64,000 nucleotides of DNA from contig JAFLTQ010000004.1 in assembly GCA_022510385.1 (NCBI GenBank), forward strand, positions 62,001 through 126,000. Direction: 5' to 3'. Shown one piece after another: positions 37,809 through 47,024 of this stretch; the first letter of the stretch is position 1, and each line of letters opens with the position of its first letter. Both the position numbers and the translations under genes were made by a program. The DNA comes from Muribaculaceae bacterium. GTDB lineage: Bacteria; Bacteroidota; Bacteroidia; Bacteroidales; Muribaculaceae. Below the pieces are notes generated by a model. It was given only the letters and a program-made list of their open reading frames with translations, was not told the DNA's origin and made no database searches.

Positions 37809-38336
37809 ATGGATTCTGTAGGTAATATAATAATCTATTTTGCCGTATCGATCATGATGATAATTTTTTCCATCATGGCGGTGACAGCTAAAAAGATTCT
37901 GAGAGCAGCCACCTATTTGCTCTTTGTGTTGATAGGCACGGCAATTTTTTATTTCCAGATGGGATATCAATTTCTCGGGGCTGTTCAAATTGCAGTATAT
38001 GCAGGCGGCATAATGGTGCTTTTTGTGTTTGCCATTTTGCTTACCAACAAGCCCAACGAGCAAGATGCAGAGGGTAAAAGATATCGTAGAATATGGGGTC
38101 TTGTAGTATCAGTGGCCTCATTAATCATATTGCTTTTTGCGCTGTTCTACATGCCATTGATACATGGCTTCTCTTTAGTGGAGTGTCTGTCGGCCAGCAA
38201 CCTTATCACCATGCATGATATAGGAGTGGCTTTCACCGGCGGGGAGAAATTTCAGTATCTTCTTCCATTTGAAGCAATAAGTGTATTGTTGTTGGCATGT
38301 ATAATCGGCGGAGTAACAATCGCGCGTAAAGATTAA
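37809..38336 (+). CDS. nuoJ: complex I subunit J
   Basis: This 175-residue membrane subunit has five transmembrane helices. The motif LGAVQIAVYAGGIMVLFVFAILL, containing the pi-bulge helix, is conserved. The last helix, EAISVLLLACIIGGVTIARKD, also matches the family. Length and position before nuoK are standard. An A-rich leader with ACTAAC (37795-37800) precedes the start. Confidence 0.95.
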   Translation: MDSVGNIIIYFAVSIMMIIFSIMAVTAKKILRAATYLLFVLIGTAIFYFQMGYQFLGAVQIAVYAGGIMVLFVFAILLTNKPNEQDAEGKRYRRIWGLVVSVASLIILLFALFYMPLIHGFSLVECLSASNLITMHDIGVAFTGGEKFQYLLPFEAISVLLLACIIGGVTIARKD

Positions 38337-38339
38337 GAT

Positions 38340-38651
38340 ATGGACTTAAGTATGTTATGGTATCTGGTGCCAAGCGTCCTAATGTTGGCATGTGGCATCT
38401 ATGGGTTTATGACTCGGAAAAACCTGATAGGAATATTGATATCGTTGGAGCTTATGCTCAACAGCGCGGATTTGAATTTTGTGATATTCAACCGCTATCT
38501 TTATCCGGGGAGTATGGAGGGTATGGTATTTACGCTCTTTGCAATAGCCCTGGCAGCTGCGGAGACAGCGATAGCAATAGCTATTATAATCAATATCTAC
38601 CGTTCGGTTGGAAATACCGATATCAATGAAGTAAAACAAATGAGATTTTAA
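38340..38651 (+). CDS. nuoK: complex I subunit K
   Basis: This 103-residue subunit has three transmembrane helices with conserved glutamates in GILISLELMLNSADLNFV (helix 2) and AIALAAAETAIAIAIIINIYR (helix 3). Both are needed for proton transfer in the family. It lies 3 nt after nuoJ and 3 nt before nuoL, so translation is probably coupled. Confidence 0.96.
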   Translation: MDLSMLWYLVPSVLMLACGIYGFMTRKNLIGILISLELMLNSADLNFVIFNRYLYPGSMEGMVFTLFAIALAAAETAIAIAIIINIYRSVGNTDINEVKQMRF

Positions 38652-38654
38652 GAT

Positions 38655-40598
38655 ATGGAGGTAATCATACCAATTCTAATCCTGGCATTTCCGCTTTTCA
38701 CTTTCCTGTTGTTGGGATTGTGTGGGATGAAGATGTCGCATAAATTGGCGGGCTGCATAGGTATTGCATTTTTAGGTACGACAGCAGTACTCGCATATAT
38801 AGTTGCATGCACATATTTTTTCAGCGGAGATCCGGCTTTTATTTTCGAAGGAGTCAGGCAGCAATATCAGGTGTTTGATGTCACTTGGCTGGCATTCACC
38901 CAGAGCTTGGTTGTAAAGATAGGATTTTTGTTGGATCCCATATCAGCTCTCATGCTTGTTGTAATTACGACCATATCTTTTATGGTCCACCTATATAGCT
39001 GGGGTTATATGGAAGGAGAGCCGGGATTTCAACGTTACTACGCCTTCCTGTCGCTCTTCACATTCTCGATGTTGGGTCTGGTAGTAGCCACCAATATTTT
39101 CCAGATGTATATATTTTGGGAGCTTGTGGGAGTATCCTCTTATCTGTTGATAGGTTTCTTCTATAAGTTGCCATCGGCAGTTTCTGCATCAAAGAAAGCG
39201 TTTATAGTGACACGTTTTGCCGATTTAGGTTTCTTGATTGGTATACTGATTTTGTCATACTATACAGACACTTTCAATTTTGTGGAATTGACTCAGAATC
39301 CGGAATTAGTGTTGGGAACAACAGGAGGTGCCACATATATGGGAGCTTCAGTTCTCACATGGGCGATGGTTCTGATTTTCTCAGGAGGTATGGGTAAATC
39401 AGCGATGATGCCATTACATATTTGGCTACCGGATGCTATGGAAGGTCCGACGCCGGTATCGGCACTTATACATGCAGCCACCATGGTTGTGGCAGGTGTC
39501 TATCTTGTGGCCCGTCTCTTCCCGCTTTATTGTGTAGTGGATTTCTCACTGACCTTTATTTGCTGTGTCGGAGCTATCACGGCATTCTATGCCGCAATGG
39601 TTGCGTGTGCACAGACAGATATCAAGAGAATACTTGCATTCTCAACCATATCACAGATTGCTTTCATGATGGTATCGTTAGGCGTTGCATATGATAAGCC
39701 GATAGAGGGAGTGCATTATTCAGGGTTAGGATATATGGCAGGTATGTTCCATCTCTTCACGCATGCGATGTTCAAGGCACTTCTATTCCTTGGTGCAGGT
39801 GCATTGATACATGCAGTCCACTCTAATGAGTATACAGCTATGGGAGGTTTGAGGAAATATATGCCGATAACTCATTGGACTTTTCTCATAGGGTGTCTTG
39901 CGATAGCCGGTATCTGGCCCTTTGCAGGCTTCTTCTCAAAAGATGAAATGCTTGCAGCGATGTTCCAACGCCATTGGTTCTGGGGCGCCTGGATGACAAT
40001 GGTTGCCGGACTTACAGCATTCTATATGTTCCGACTCTATTTCCTTGTGTTCTGGGGAGAAGAGAATCCACATTACAAGGAGCATAAACCTCATGATGCA
40101 CCCTGGCAGATGTCAGTGCCCTTAATTCTTCTTGCCGGAGTTTCAATATGTGCCGGTTGGATCCAATTTGGGGAGTTTGTGACATGGAACGGTGAACCTT
40201 ATCATATCCATATCGAAGCGCCGGTTGCATTCACAAGTCTTTTGGTTGCTGTTGTGGGTATAGCTTTGGCAGCCATAATGTATATGAAGAAGAATACATT
40301 GCCGGAGAAGGTAAAGAACGCTTGGCCTTCATTGTGGCAGGCAGCCAACCGCAGATTCTATTGGGATGAAATTTATATGTTTATCACCCATAAGATAATA
40401 TTCAATATTATTTGCCGTAGCATAGCATGGTTTGATCGTCATGTCATAGATGCCACAATGGATGGATTTGCAAAAGTGACACAAAGTGTTTCTTATAGGA
40501 TTCGTGGCATGCAGAGCGGAGAGGTTCAATCATACGTGGGATGGTATATAACCGGTGCAGTGGTGATAGCAGCTATAGCATGGCTTTGCTTCGCGTGA
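38655..40598 (+). CDS. nuoL: complex I subunit L, antiporter-like proton channel
   Basis: This 647-residue subunit has about 16 transmembrane helices. Antiporter-fold motifs include IFWELVGVSSYLLIGFFY (helix 5 Glu), GGMGKSAMMPLHIWLPDAMEGPTPVSALIHAATMVVAG (helix 7-8 Lys and His) and DIKRILAFSTISQIAFM. The C-terminal part includes the long lateral helix and the extra anchor helix. It is the most distal pump subunit. Its stop is followed immediately by a CCGGATAA repeat. Confidence 0.96.
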   Translation: MEVIIPILILAFPLFTFLLLGLCGMKMSHKLAGCIGIAFLGTTAVLAYIVACTYFFSGDPAFIFEGVRQQYQVFDVTWLAFTQSLVVKIGFLLDPISALMLVVITTISFMVHLYSWGYMEGEPGFQRYYAFLSLFTFSMLGLVVATNIFQMYIFWELVGVSSYLLIGFFYKLPSAVSASKKAFIVTRFADLGFLIGILILSYYTDTFNFVELTQNPELVLGTTGGATYMGASVLTWAMVLIFSGGMGKSAMMPLHIWLPDAMEGPTPVSALIHAATMVVAGVYLVARLFPLYCVVDFSLTFICCVGAITAFYAAMVACAQTDIKRILAFSTISQIAFMMVSLGVAYDKPIEGVHYSGLGYMAGMFHLFTHAMFKALLFLGAGALIHAVHSNEYTAMGGLRKYMPITHWTFLIGCLAIAGIWPFAGFFSKDEMLAAMFQRHWFWGAWMTMVAGLTAFYMFRLYFLVFWGEENPHYKEHKPHDAPWQMSVPLILLAGVSICAGWIQFGEFVTWNGEPYHIHIEAPVAFTSLLVAVVGIALAAIMYMKKNTLPEKVKNAWPSLWQAANRRFYWDEIYMFITHKIIFNIICRSIAWFDRHVIDATMDGFAKVTQSVSYRIRGMQSGEVQSYVGWYITGAVVIAAIAWLCFA

Positions 40599-40599
40599 G

Positions 40600-40642
40600 C
40601 CGGATAAAAATAAACTAAAACCGGATAAAAGGAATTATCCGG
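40600..40642 (+). other. alternative hairpins between nuoL and nuoM
   Basis: CCGGATAA occurs at 40600-40607 and again at 40621-40628, and its exact complement TTATCCGG is at 40635-40642. Either left copy can form an 8-bp stem with the right arm, so two mutually exclusive structures exist. There is no T-run. The element lies directly after the nuoL stop and 31 nt before the nuoM ATG. Confidence 0.5.
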
Positions 40643-40673
40643 GGAATAAACAAGAACTAACTAACATAACATC

Positions 40674-42191
40674 ATGTTTGACAATATATTGATTTGGTTT
40701 GTGGTAATACCCATAGCGATGATGGCCGGACTTGGCCTATGTCGCAATAGCGGTATGAAAGCCATACGCACAGTGATGGTGGTATGCTCCACAGTATTGT
40801 TGGGACTCGCAATATGGTTATGTTGTGATTTCCTGCGGTTAAGAGAGATGGGAGTCACAGATGAAATGGTGCATACCGGAAGTTGGATGTGGTATGCTCC
40901 TCTGAATATACATCTTGCAGTTGGAGTAGACGGAATATCGGTGCTGATGATTCTTTTGTCTGCAATAATTGTATTTGCAGGCACCTTTGCATCCTGGAAG
41001 ATAGAGCCGTTACCAAAGAATTTCTTTTTATGGTATGCTTTATTGAGCACCGGAGTATTCGGGTTTTTCATCTCGATTGATATATTCACGATGTTTATGT
41101 TTTATGAGGTGGCTCTAATCCCGATGTATCTGTTGATCGGTGTGTGGGGCACAGGCCGAAAAGAATACTCTGCCATGAAGCTTACCCTGATGCTGATGGG
41201 AGGATCCGCCTTTTTGATGCTTGGGTTATTAGGAATATTCTGGCATAGCGCTCCGGAAGGTGGTCAACTTACCTGGAATTTGCTTGAAATAGCCCATAAT
41301 AATGCTATAGATCCTGATTGGCAATATATGCTCTTCTTCTTTACGTTTGTAGGATTTGGAGTTTTGGGAGCAATGTTCCCGTTCCATACATGGAGTCCTG
41401 ACGGTCATGCGAGCGCGCCGACTGCAGTGTCAATGCTTCATGCCGGAGTTCTTATGAAACTTGGAGGATATGGCTGTTTCCGTATAGCGATTTTCCTCTT
41501 GCCACAGGCAGCCAACGAATTGGCCTGGATCTTTATCATACTTACAGGTATCAGTATTGTCTACGGAGCATTCTCGGCATGCGTACAAACCGACCTTAAA
41601 TATATCAATGCATATTCTTCGGTGTCCCACTGCGGAATGGTATTGTTTGCGATATTGATGCTGAATGCGACGGCAATGACAGGAGCTATCATGCAGATGT
41701 TGAGCCATGGACTTATGACAGCCCTATTCTTCGCCTTGATAGGTATGATTTATGGAAGGACTCATACACGTGATATCCGCCAGATGGGAGGATTGATGAA
41801 AATAATGCCCTATCTTGGAGTTTGCTACATGATTGCCGGTTTTGCATCATTAGGTCTTCCCGGACTTTCAGGTTTCGTAGCTGAGATGACAATATTCTTC
41901 GGTGCGTTCCAGGATGCAGATGTATTCCACAGGATATTCGTGATATGCTCAACCACTGCCATTGTGATAACAGCAGTTTATATCCTGCGGGTTGTGGGCA
42001 AGCTGCTGTTAGGCCCCGTGCAGGATGATCATCATTTATCACTTACTGACGCCACTTGGTTTGAAAGATTGGCAACCGTGACTTTGATACTCTGTATAGC
42101 GGGAATCGGATGTTTCCCGAATTGGATAAACGAGGCAATCAACCATAGCTTCACCCCAATCATCAATGCTCTACAGGCAAGTGTGTTCTAA
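40674..42191 (+). CDS. nuoM: complex I subunit M, antiporter-like proton channel
   Basis: This 505-residue subunit has about 14 transmembrane helices. Motifs are MFMFYEVALIPMYLLIGVWG (helix 5 Glu), GAMFPFHTWSPDGHASAPTAVSMLHAGVLMKLGGYG (Lys/His path) and TDLKYINAYSSVSHCGMV. AGFASLGLPGLSGFVAEMTIF is typical of NuoM. It is preceded by an A-rich leader with ACTAACTAAC (40656-40665). Confidence 0.96.
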   Translation: MFDNILIWFVVIPIAMMAGLGLCRNSGMKAIRTVMVVCSTVLLGLAIWLCCDFLRLREMGVTDEMVHTGSWMWYAPLNIHLAVGVDGISVLMILLSAIIVFAGTFASWKIEPLPKNFFLWYALLSTGVFGFFISIDIFTMFMFYEVALIPMYLLIGVWGTGRKEYSAMKLTLMLMGGSAFLMLGLLGIFWHSAPEGGQLTWNLLEIAHNNAIDPDWQYMLFFFTFVGFGVLGAMFPFHTWSPDGHASAPTAVSMLHAGVLMKLGGYGCFRIAIFLLPQAANELAWIFIILTGISIVYGAFSACVQTDLKYINAYSSVSHCGMVLFAILMLNATAMTGAIMQMLSHGLMTALFFALIGMIYGRTHTRDIRQMGGLMKIMPYLGVCYMIAGFASLGLPGLSGFVAEMTIFFGAFQDADVFHRIFVICSTTAIVITAVYILRVVGKLLLGPVQDDHHLSLTDATWFERLATVTLILCIAGIGCFPNWINEAINHSFTPIINALQASVF

Positions 42192-42213
42192 CCGATAAAA
42201 CAGGAGATAAGAA

Positions 42214-43695
42214 ATGACATATTCACAGTTCGGACATATGATTCCCGAGATGATAATTCTCGGCATATTTATCCTTGTGTTTCTCTTCGATACTTTTTCC
42301 AATGAGAAAGGGAAGAGGATACTGACCCCTTTTACCACCATATTATTCGGTCTGGGGACAATAGCGATATGGGTGATACCGGCTTCCGGAGAGACCGTTT
42401 TCGGAGGAATGTATATAAACGATACAGCAACAAACGCTATAAAAGCGATTTTGAATATTGGAGTTTTCATTGTGCTACTTCAAGCGGCAAAATGGCTCAA
42501 CAGCGATGAAACTGTAGTGAGAAAGGGAGAATTTTATGAATTGCTATTGGTGACAGTTTTCGGTATGTATCTGATGGTGTCGGCAAGGCATTTCCTCCTC
42601 TTCCTTATCGGGCTTGAATCGGCGTCACTTCCGTTGGCAGCTCTTGTGGCATTTAATAAGCAAAGATTTGAAAGTAATGAAGCGGCTATCAAATATATTC
42701 TGACAGCAGTTTTCTCTTCCGCAATATTACTTGTAGGCCTTTCATTTATATATGCATTTTCGGGTGGTTCGCTATATTTCAATGATTTGGCGTTTGCAAT
42801 TAGTCAGGGAGAAATGAGCGGGCTGCTGATTGTGGCATTGGCATTTATGATTGCAGGAATCGGCTTCAAGTTGTCGTTAGTGCCTTTCCATCTTTGGACA
42901 GCTGACGTGTATCAAGGAGCTCCCACTTCTGTCACAAGTTTCTTATCAGTGGTATCAAAAGGAGCAGCTGCTTTTGCATTCTTCGTGATTTTCACCCAAT
43001 GTTTCGGAGCTGTTTATTCAGATGCATGGGAGTGGATGATGTATGGAGTAATTATCCTGACAATCACCATAGGTAATCTTTTTGCCATCCGCCAGAAGAA
43101 TATGAAGCGCTTTATGGCCTTCTCCTCAATCTCTCAGGCCGGTTATATCATGTTAGGAGTCATGGCCGGAGAAACTCTCGGATTGTCAGCGCTGATGTTC
43201 TATGTGTTTGTCTATGTAGTCAGCAACTTAGGAGCATTTCTTGTTATAAATACAATCGAAGAACAGAGCGGTTATCTCTCGATGGATGATTATAACGGAT
43301 TGCATAAGACAAATCCGTGGCTCTCCTTTGCAATGACATTGGCTATGTTCTCATTGGCAGGAATCCCTCCTTTTGCAGGATTCTTCAGTAAAATACTTAT
43401 TTTCACATCCGTCACATCAACAAATTCGTGGGCATTGTATATGCTCGTCTTGGTGGCATTGATAAATACAATCATTTCTCTCTATTATTACCTCTTGGTT
43501 GTAAAAGCTATGTGGATAAGTGGAGATGAACCCAAGATTGGTACTTTGACTACTTTCCGTTGTGAAAAAGTGGGATTATGGCTGTGTGTGGCAGGTATTA
43601 TCTTCTTCGGACTTGTTCCGTATATCTATCAATACTGTTACGATGCAGTAGTTAATTCCGTAAAAATTCTAACCGCGGTAGTTCCAACAATATAA
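42214..43695 (+). CDS. nuoN: complex I subunit N, antiporter-like proton channel
   Basis: This 493-residue subunit has about 14 transmembrane helices. LLFLIGLESASLPLAALVAF contains the helix 5 Glu, GFKLSLVPFHLWTADVYQGAPTSVTSFLSVVSKGAAA carries the Lys pathway, and AISSISQAGYIML-like NMKRFMAFSSISQAGYI follows. It closes the complex I cluster. serS begins 43 nt later with no obvious terminator between. Confidence 0.96.
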   Translation: MTYSQFGHMIPEMIILGIFILVFLFDTFSNEKGKRILTPFTTILFGLGTIAIWVIPASGETVFGGMYINDTATNAIKAILNIGVFIVLLQAAKWLNSDETVVRKGEFYELLLVTVFGMYLMVSARHFLLFLIGLESASLPLAALVAFNKQRFESNEAAIKYILTAVFSSAILLVGLSFIYAFSGGSLYFNDLAFAISQGEMSGLLIVALAFMIAGIGFKLSLVPFHLWTADVYQGAPTSVTSFLSVVSKGAAAFAFFVIFTQCFGAVYSDAWEWMMYGVIILTITIGNLFAIRQKNMKRFMAFSSISQAGYIMLGVMAGETLGLSALMFYVFVYVVSNLGAFLVINTIEEQSGYLSMDDYNGLHKTNPWLSFAMTLAMFSLAGIPPFAGFFSKILIFTSVTSTNSWALYMLVLVALINTIISLYYYLLVVKAMWISGDEPKIGTLTTFRCEKVGLWLCVAGIIFFGLVPYIYQYCYDAVVNSVKILTAVVPTI

Positions 43696-43738
43696 CAATA
43701 AAGACTCCTTATCCGAGGCTTACTAAATTTTAAGAAAA

Positions 43739-45013
43739 ATGCTGACTCTTCAGACTATAAAGGCAGATCCTGAATTTGTGATCAAAAGATTGGCGGTTAA
43801 AGGATTTGACGGCAAGAAAATTATCAACGAGATATTGGATATAGATTCCAGGCGCAGGAGATTGCAACAGAAATGTGACTCGGATGCCTCGGAATTGAAA
43901 AAGCTTGCAGCATCCATAGGTGCTTTGATGAAAGAAGGGAAGAAGGAAGAGGCAGAAGAAATCAAGAGTAAAGTTGCGGAGATAAAGGAGAATACCAAAA
44001 AACTCCAGCAGGAGCTTGAGGAAAGTGAGAATGAGATGCGCGACCTCCTCTTGACGGTGCCCAATCTTCCTAATGAGGATGTCCCTGAAGGGAAGAGCGC
44101 AGAGGATAATGTAGTTGTCAAAACAGGAGGAAAGATTCCTGAATTGGGTCAGGATGCACTCCCTCATTGGGATTTGGCAAAGAAATATAATCTGATAGAT
44201 TTCGAGCTTGGAGTAAAAGTGACCGGAGCCGGGTTCCCCTTCTACATCGGAGAGGGCGCCAGACTACAACGCGCACTCATACAATTCTTTCTCGATCAGG
44301 CATGGAAAGCCGGATATGTAGAAGTTGAACCTCCCTTTGTTGTTAATAGTGCATCAGGTTATGGCACAGGCCAATTGCCGGATAAAGAGGGACAGATGTA
44401 TCATGTCACAGTTGATGATCTCTATCTGATACCCACAGCTGAAGTGCCGGTCACAAATATTTATCGAGACGTGATAATACCGGTTGAGGAGTTACCAAAG
44501 AAAAATTGTGCCTACTCACCGTGCTGGCGACGAGAGGCCGGCAGTTACGGTAAAGATGTCAGAGGCCTCAACCGTTTGCATCAGTTCGATAAAGTTGAGA
44601 TAGTTAGAATAGAAAGGCCGGAAGATTCCTATGCGGCGCTTGAAGAAATGAAGAGTCATGTTGAGGGCCTTCTTAACGATTTGGGTTTGCCGTGGAGAAT
44701 ATTACGCCTGTGTGGAGGGGATATGTCGTTTACTTCAGCCATTACCTATGATTTTGAAGTCTGGAGTGCTGCTCAGCAAAGATGGCTTGAAGTATCGTCA
44801 GTTTCCAATTTTGAGACTTATCAGGCAAATCGACTAAAGTGCCGTTATCGAGACGCAGACAAAAAAATAAAACTATGTCACACTCTCAACGGAAGCGCTT
44901 TGGCATTGCCACGGATAGTTGCAGCGTTGCTTGAAGATAATCAGACAAGTGAGGGAATAATTGTGCCTGAATGTCTGAGAAAATACACCGGGTTTGATAT
45001 GATAGGCAAATGA
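43739..45013 (+). CDS. serS: seryl-tRNA synthetase
   Basis: This 424-residue class II synthetase charges tRNA-Ser. The N-terminal long antiparallel coiled coil (about 28-105) grips the tRNA arm. The catalytic domain has motif 1 GARLQRALIQFFLDQAWKAGYVEVEPP, the TAEVP serine-binding motif in LIPTAEVPVTN, motif 2 CWRREAGSYGKDVRGLNRLHQFDKVE and motif 3 NGSALALPRIVAALLEDNQ. Length is standard. Its last 4 nt overlap the start of the pseudokinase gene (ATGA). Confidence 0.97.
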   Translation: MLTLQTIKADPEFVIKRLAVKGFDGKKIINEILDIDSRRRRLQQKCDSDASELKKLAASIGALMKEGKKEEAEEIKSKVAEIKENTKKLQQELEESENEMRDLLLTVPNLPNEDVPEGKSAEDNVVVKTGGKIPELGQDALPHWDLAKKYNLIDFELGVKVTGAGFPFYIGEGARLQRALIQFFLDQAWKAGYVEVEPPFVVNSASGYGTGQLPDKEGQMYHVTVDDLYLIPTAEVPVTNIYRDVIIPVEELPKKNCAYSPCWRREAGSYGKDVRGLNRLHQFDKVEIVRIERPEDSYAALEEMKSHVEGLLNDLGLPWRILRLCGGDMSFTSAITYDFEVWSAAQQRWLEVSSVSNFETYQANRLKCRYRDADKKIKLCHTLNGSALALPRIVAALLEDNQTSEGIIVPECLRKYTGFDMIGK

Positions 45014-45789
45014 GTGAAAAAGATCCTTATCCATACGTCAGCAAGGAGGAAAAAAGAATTCCTATAGAAGATCCTACGGGCAAATGGAGCGATCTCGTGT
45101 TATTGCCGGAATGGGAAGAAGAGATTTATAATGTCTATACAGTTAAGAAGCATGGTAAATGGGTGATGCTCAAGGCCCTGAAGCCGGAATATGCAGATAA
45201 ACCCGAATATCAGGCGATACTCGAAAAAGAATTTGATATCCGTTATAACTTATGCCATCCTAATATAGTGATGGTCAATGACCTGGAGAAGGTGCCGGGT
45301 GTCGGGCTGGCAATTATAACAGATGATGTCTATGGCTATTCCTTGCGGCGTTTAATCGACGAAAAAAGGCTGACCCCAAAAATTGTGCAGAGGTTGGAGA
45401 CTCAATTGCTCGATGCGATGCAATATATCCAGGAGAATCATATCAGCCATGTGCCACTGACACCGGAAACTATAATATTTACAGAATATAATGAGAATCT
45501 GAAACTTACAAACGTAGGTTATGATCAGAAATCATTTTTGTCAGAACAGGATACACGTCAAGATATCGCTTCCTACGGGAAGATTGTAAATGAAGTTCTC
45601 GATCATCTTCCAACCAATCTTCCCAAGCTTCGTAGGATAGCAAACAAATGCGAAAATAAGGACCATGGTTATCGCACGGTAACCGATCTGCAGTTGGATA
45701 TGGAGCGTAGATCTTCAAGTCAAATCTACATATTCCTCTGTTGCTTTATAGTCATAATGGCCTTTATATTGATTTGGCTAACATTATGA
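45010..45789 (+). CDS. membrane-anchored protein kinase-like protein, predicted pseudokinase
   Basis: This 259-residue protein has a degenerate serine/threonine kinase fold and one C-terminal transmembrane helix (about 239-258). The beta-3 lysine is present in WVMLKALKP (Lys55), a helix-C-like EKEFDIRYNLCHPNIVMV follows, and a hinge/helix D segment reads YGYSLRRLIDEK. The catalytic loop, HRDxKPxN in active kinases, reads HVPLTPET (147-154), so Asp, Lys and Asn are all replaced. DFG reads NVG (168-170). I infer no phosphotransfer; ATP binding may or may not remain. It is translationally coupled to serS and probably faces the cytoplasm. Its role is unknown. Confidence 0.75.
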   Translation: MSEKDPYPYVSKEEKRIPIEDPTGKWSDLVLLPEWEEEIYNVYTVKKHGKWVMLKALKPEYADKPEYQAILEKEFDIRYNLCHPNIVMVNDLEKVPGVGLAIITDDVYGYSLRRLIDEKRLTPKIVQRLETQLLDAMQYIQENHISHVPLTPETIIFTEYNENLKLTNVGYDQKSFLSEQDTRQDIASYGKIVNEVLDHLPTNLPKLRRIANKCENKDHGYRTVTDLQLDMERRSSSQIYIFLCCFIVIMAFILIWLTL

Positions 45790-45896
45790 TATTTCATTGC
45801 CCGGTTGCTTCTTGTAATTTTCTTAAGCTTTAATATTGAGAAAAAAGCATTAAATTACGAGAAGTTTATAAAAAATTAAATAAAAAATCTCTCCTG

Positions 45897-47024
45897 ATGG
45901 TTGAAATAAAGAAGATAGAGCCGACGAAGGCTAATTTAAAGAAATTCATTCAGTTTCAAATAGATTTATACAAGGGGAATCCATATTTCGTTCCCCCCTT
46001 GATATCTGATGACTTAGGGACATTATCACCGGGAAAAAATCCGGCTTTTGATTTCTGTGATGGCGTTTATTTCATGGCCTATAAAGAAGGGAAACCGGTT
46101 GGGCGAATCGCAGGTATAATCAACAGACAGGTCAACGAACAGCATGGACGTGCCACCGCACGTTTCGGATTCATAGATTTTATAGATGACGAGGAGGTTT
46201 CCTCTGCCTTGATAAAAGCAGTGGAAGATTGGGCAAAGAAAGAGGGGATGAATAAAATCATCGGACCTATGGGATTCACCGATATGGATCATGAGGGAAT
46301 GTTGATTGGGGGATTTGAGGAATTGGGAACAATGGCCACCATCTATAATTATCCCTATTATCCCAAGCATTTGGAAAAATTGGGTTATGAGAAAGAAGCG
46401 GATTGGATAGAATTCTTGATGGAGGTGCCGGAAGGAATACCGGAAAAATATGACCGAATAGCAGATATTGTCAAAAGAAAATATGGCCTTCGGGTGAAGA
46501 AATACAAAAGTCCTAAGAAGGCTAAGGAAGAAATAGGGCGTCCCTTATTTCATCTAATCAATGAGGCTTATGATGGACTTTATGAGTACTCCAAATTGTC
46601 GGAGAAACAGATAGATTATTACATAGATATTTATCTAAGTCTGATAAATTTTGATTTATTGACTGCGATAGTTGATAAAGATGACAATCTTGTGGGCATA
46701 GGAATCTCCATGCCGTCGTTGAGTCGTGCATTGCAGAAAAGCGGTGGGAAGTTGTTCCCGTTCGGATGGTATCATCTCCTACGGGCTTTAAAATGCAAAA
46801 CCGATAGAGTAGACTTGCTTTTAGTGGCAGTGAAGCCTGAATATCAGAATAAAGGTGTAAATGCACTATTATTCCAGGATTTGATACCCTACTATATCAA
46901 ATATGGGTTCAAATATGCTGAGTCCAATCTCGAGTTAGAGACGAATAATAAGGTGCAGGGTCAGTGGGATTATTTCACAAATCGACAACACAGGCGCAGA
47001 AGGGCTTACTATAAACTGCTTTAA
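45897..47024 (+). CDS. GNAT-family N-acetyltransferase-like protein
   Basis: This 375-residue protein resembles the YghO-type group with acetyltransferase folds. The N-terminal KFIQFQIDLYKGNPYFVPPLISDD and the mid-protein IIGPMGFTDMDHEGMLIGGF are typical. The C-terminal LLLVAVKPEYQNKGVNALLFQDLIPYYIKYGFKYAESN resembles the acetyl-CoA-binding motif A (V-x-P-x-x-x-x-x-G). The substrate is unknown. The final base of its TAA is the first base of the menG ATG (TAATG), so it is coupled to menaquinone biosynthesis at least in translation. Confidence 0.75.
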   Translation: MVEIKKIEPTKANLKKFIQFQIDLYKGNPYFVPPLISDDLGTLSPGKNPAFDFCDGVYFMAYKEGKPVGRIAGIINRQVNEQHGRATARFGFIDFIDDEEVSSALIKAVEDWAKKEGMNKIIGPMGFTDMDHEGMLIGGFEELGTMATIYNYPYYPKHLEKLGYEKEADWIEFLMEVPEGIPEKYDRIADIVKRKYGLRVKKYKSPKKAKEEIGRPLFHLINEAYDGLYEYSKLSEKQIDYYIDIYLSLINFDLLTAIVDKDDNLVGIGISMPSLSRALQKSGGKLFPFGWYHLLRALKCKTDRVDLLLVAVKPEYQNKGVNALLFQDLIPYYIKYGFKYAESNLELETNNKVQGQWDYFTNRQHRRRRAYYKLL

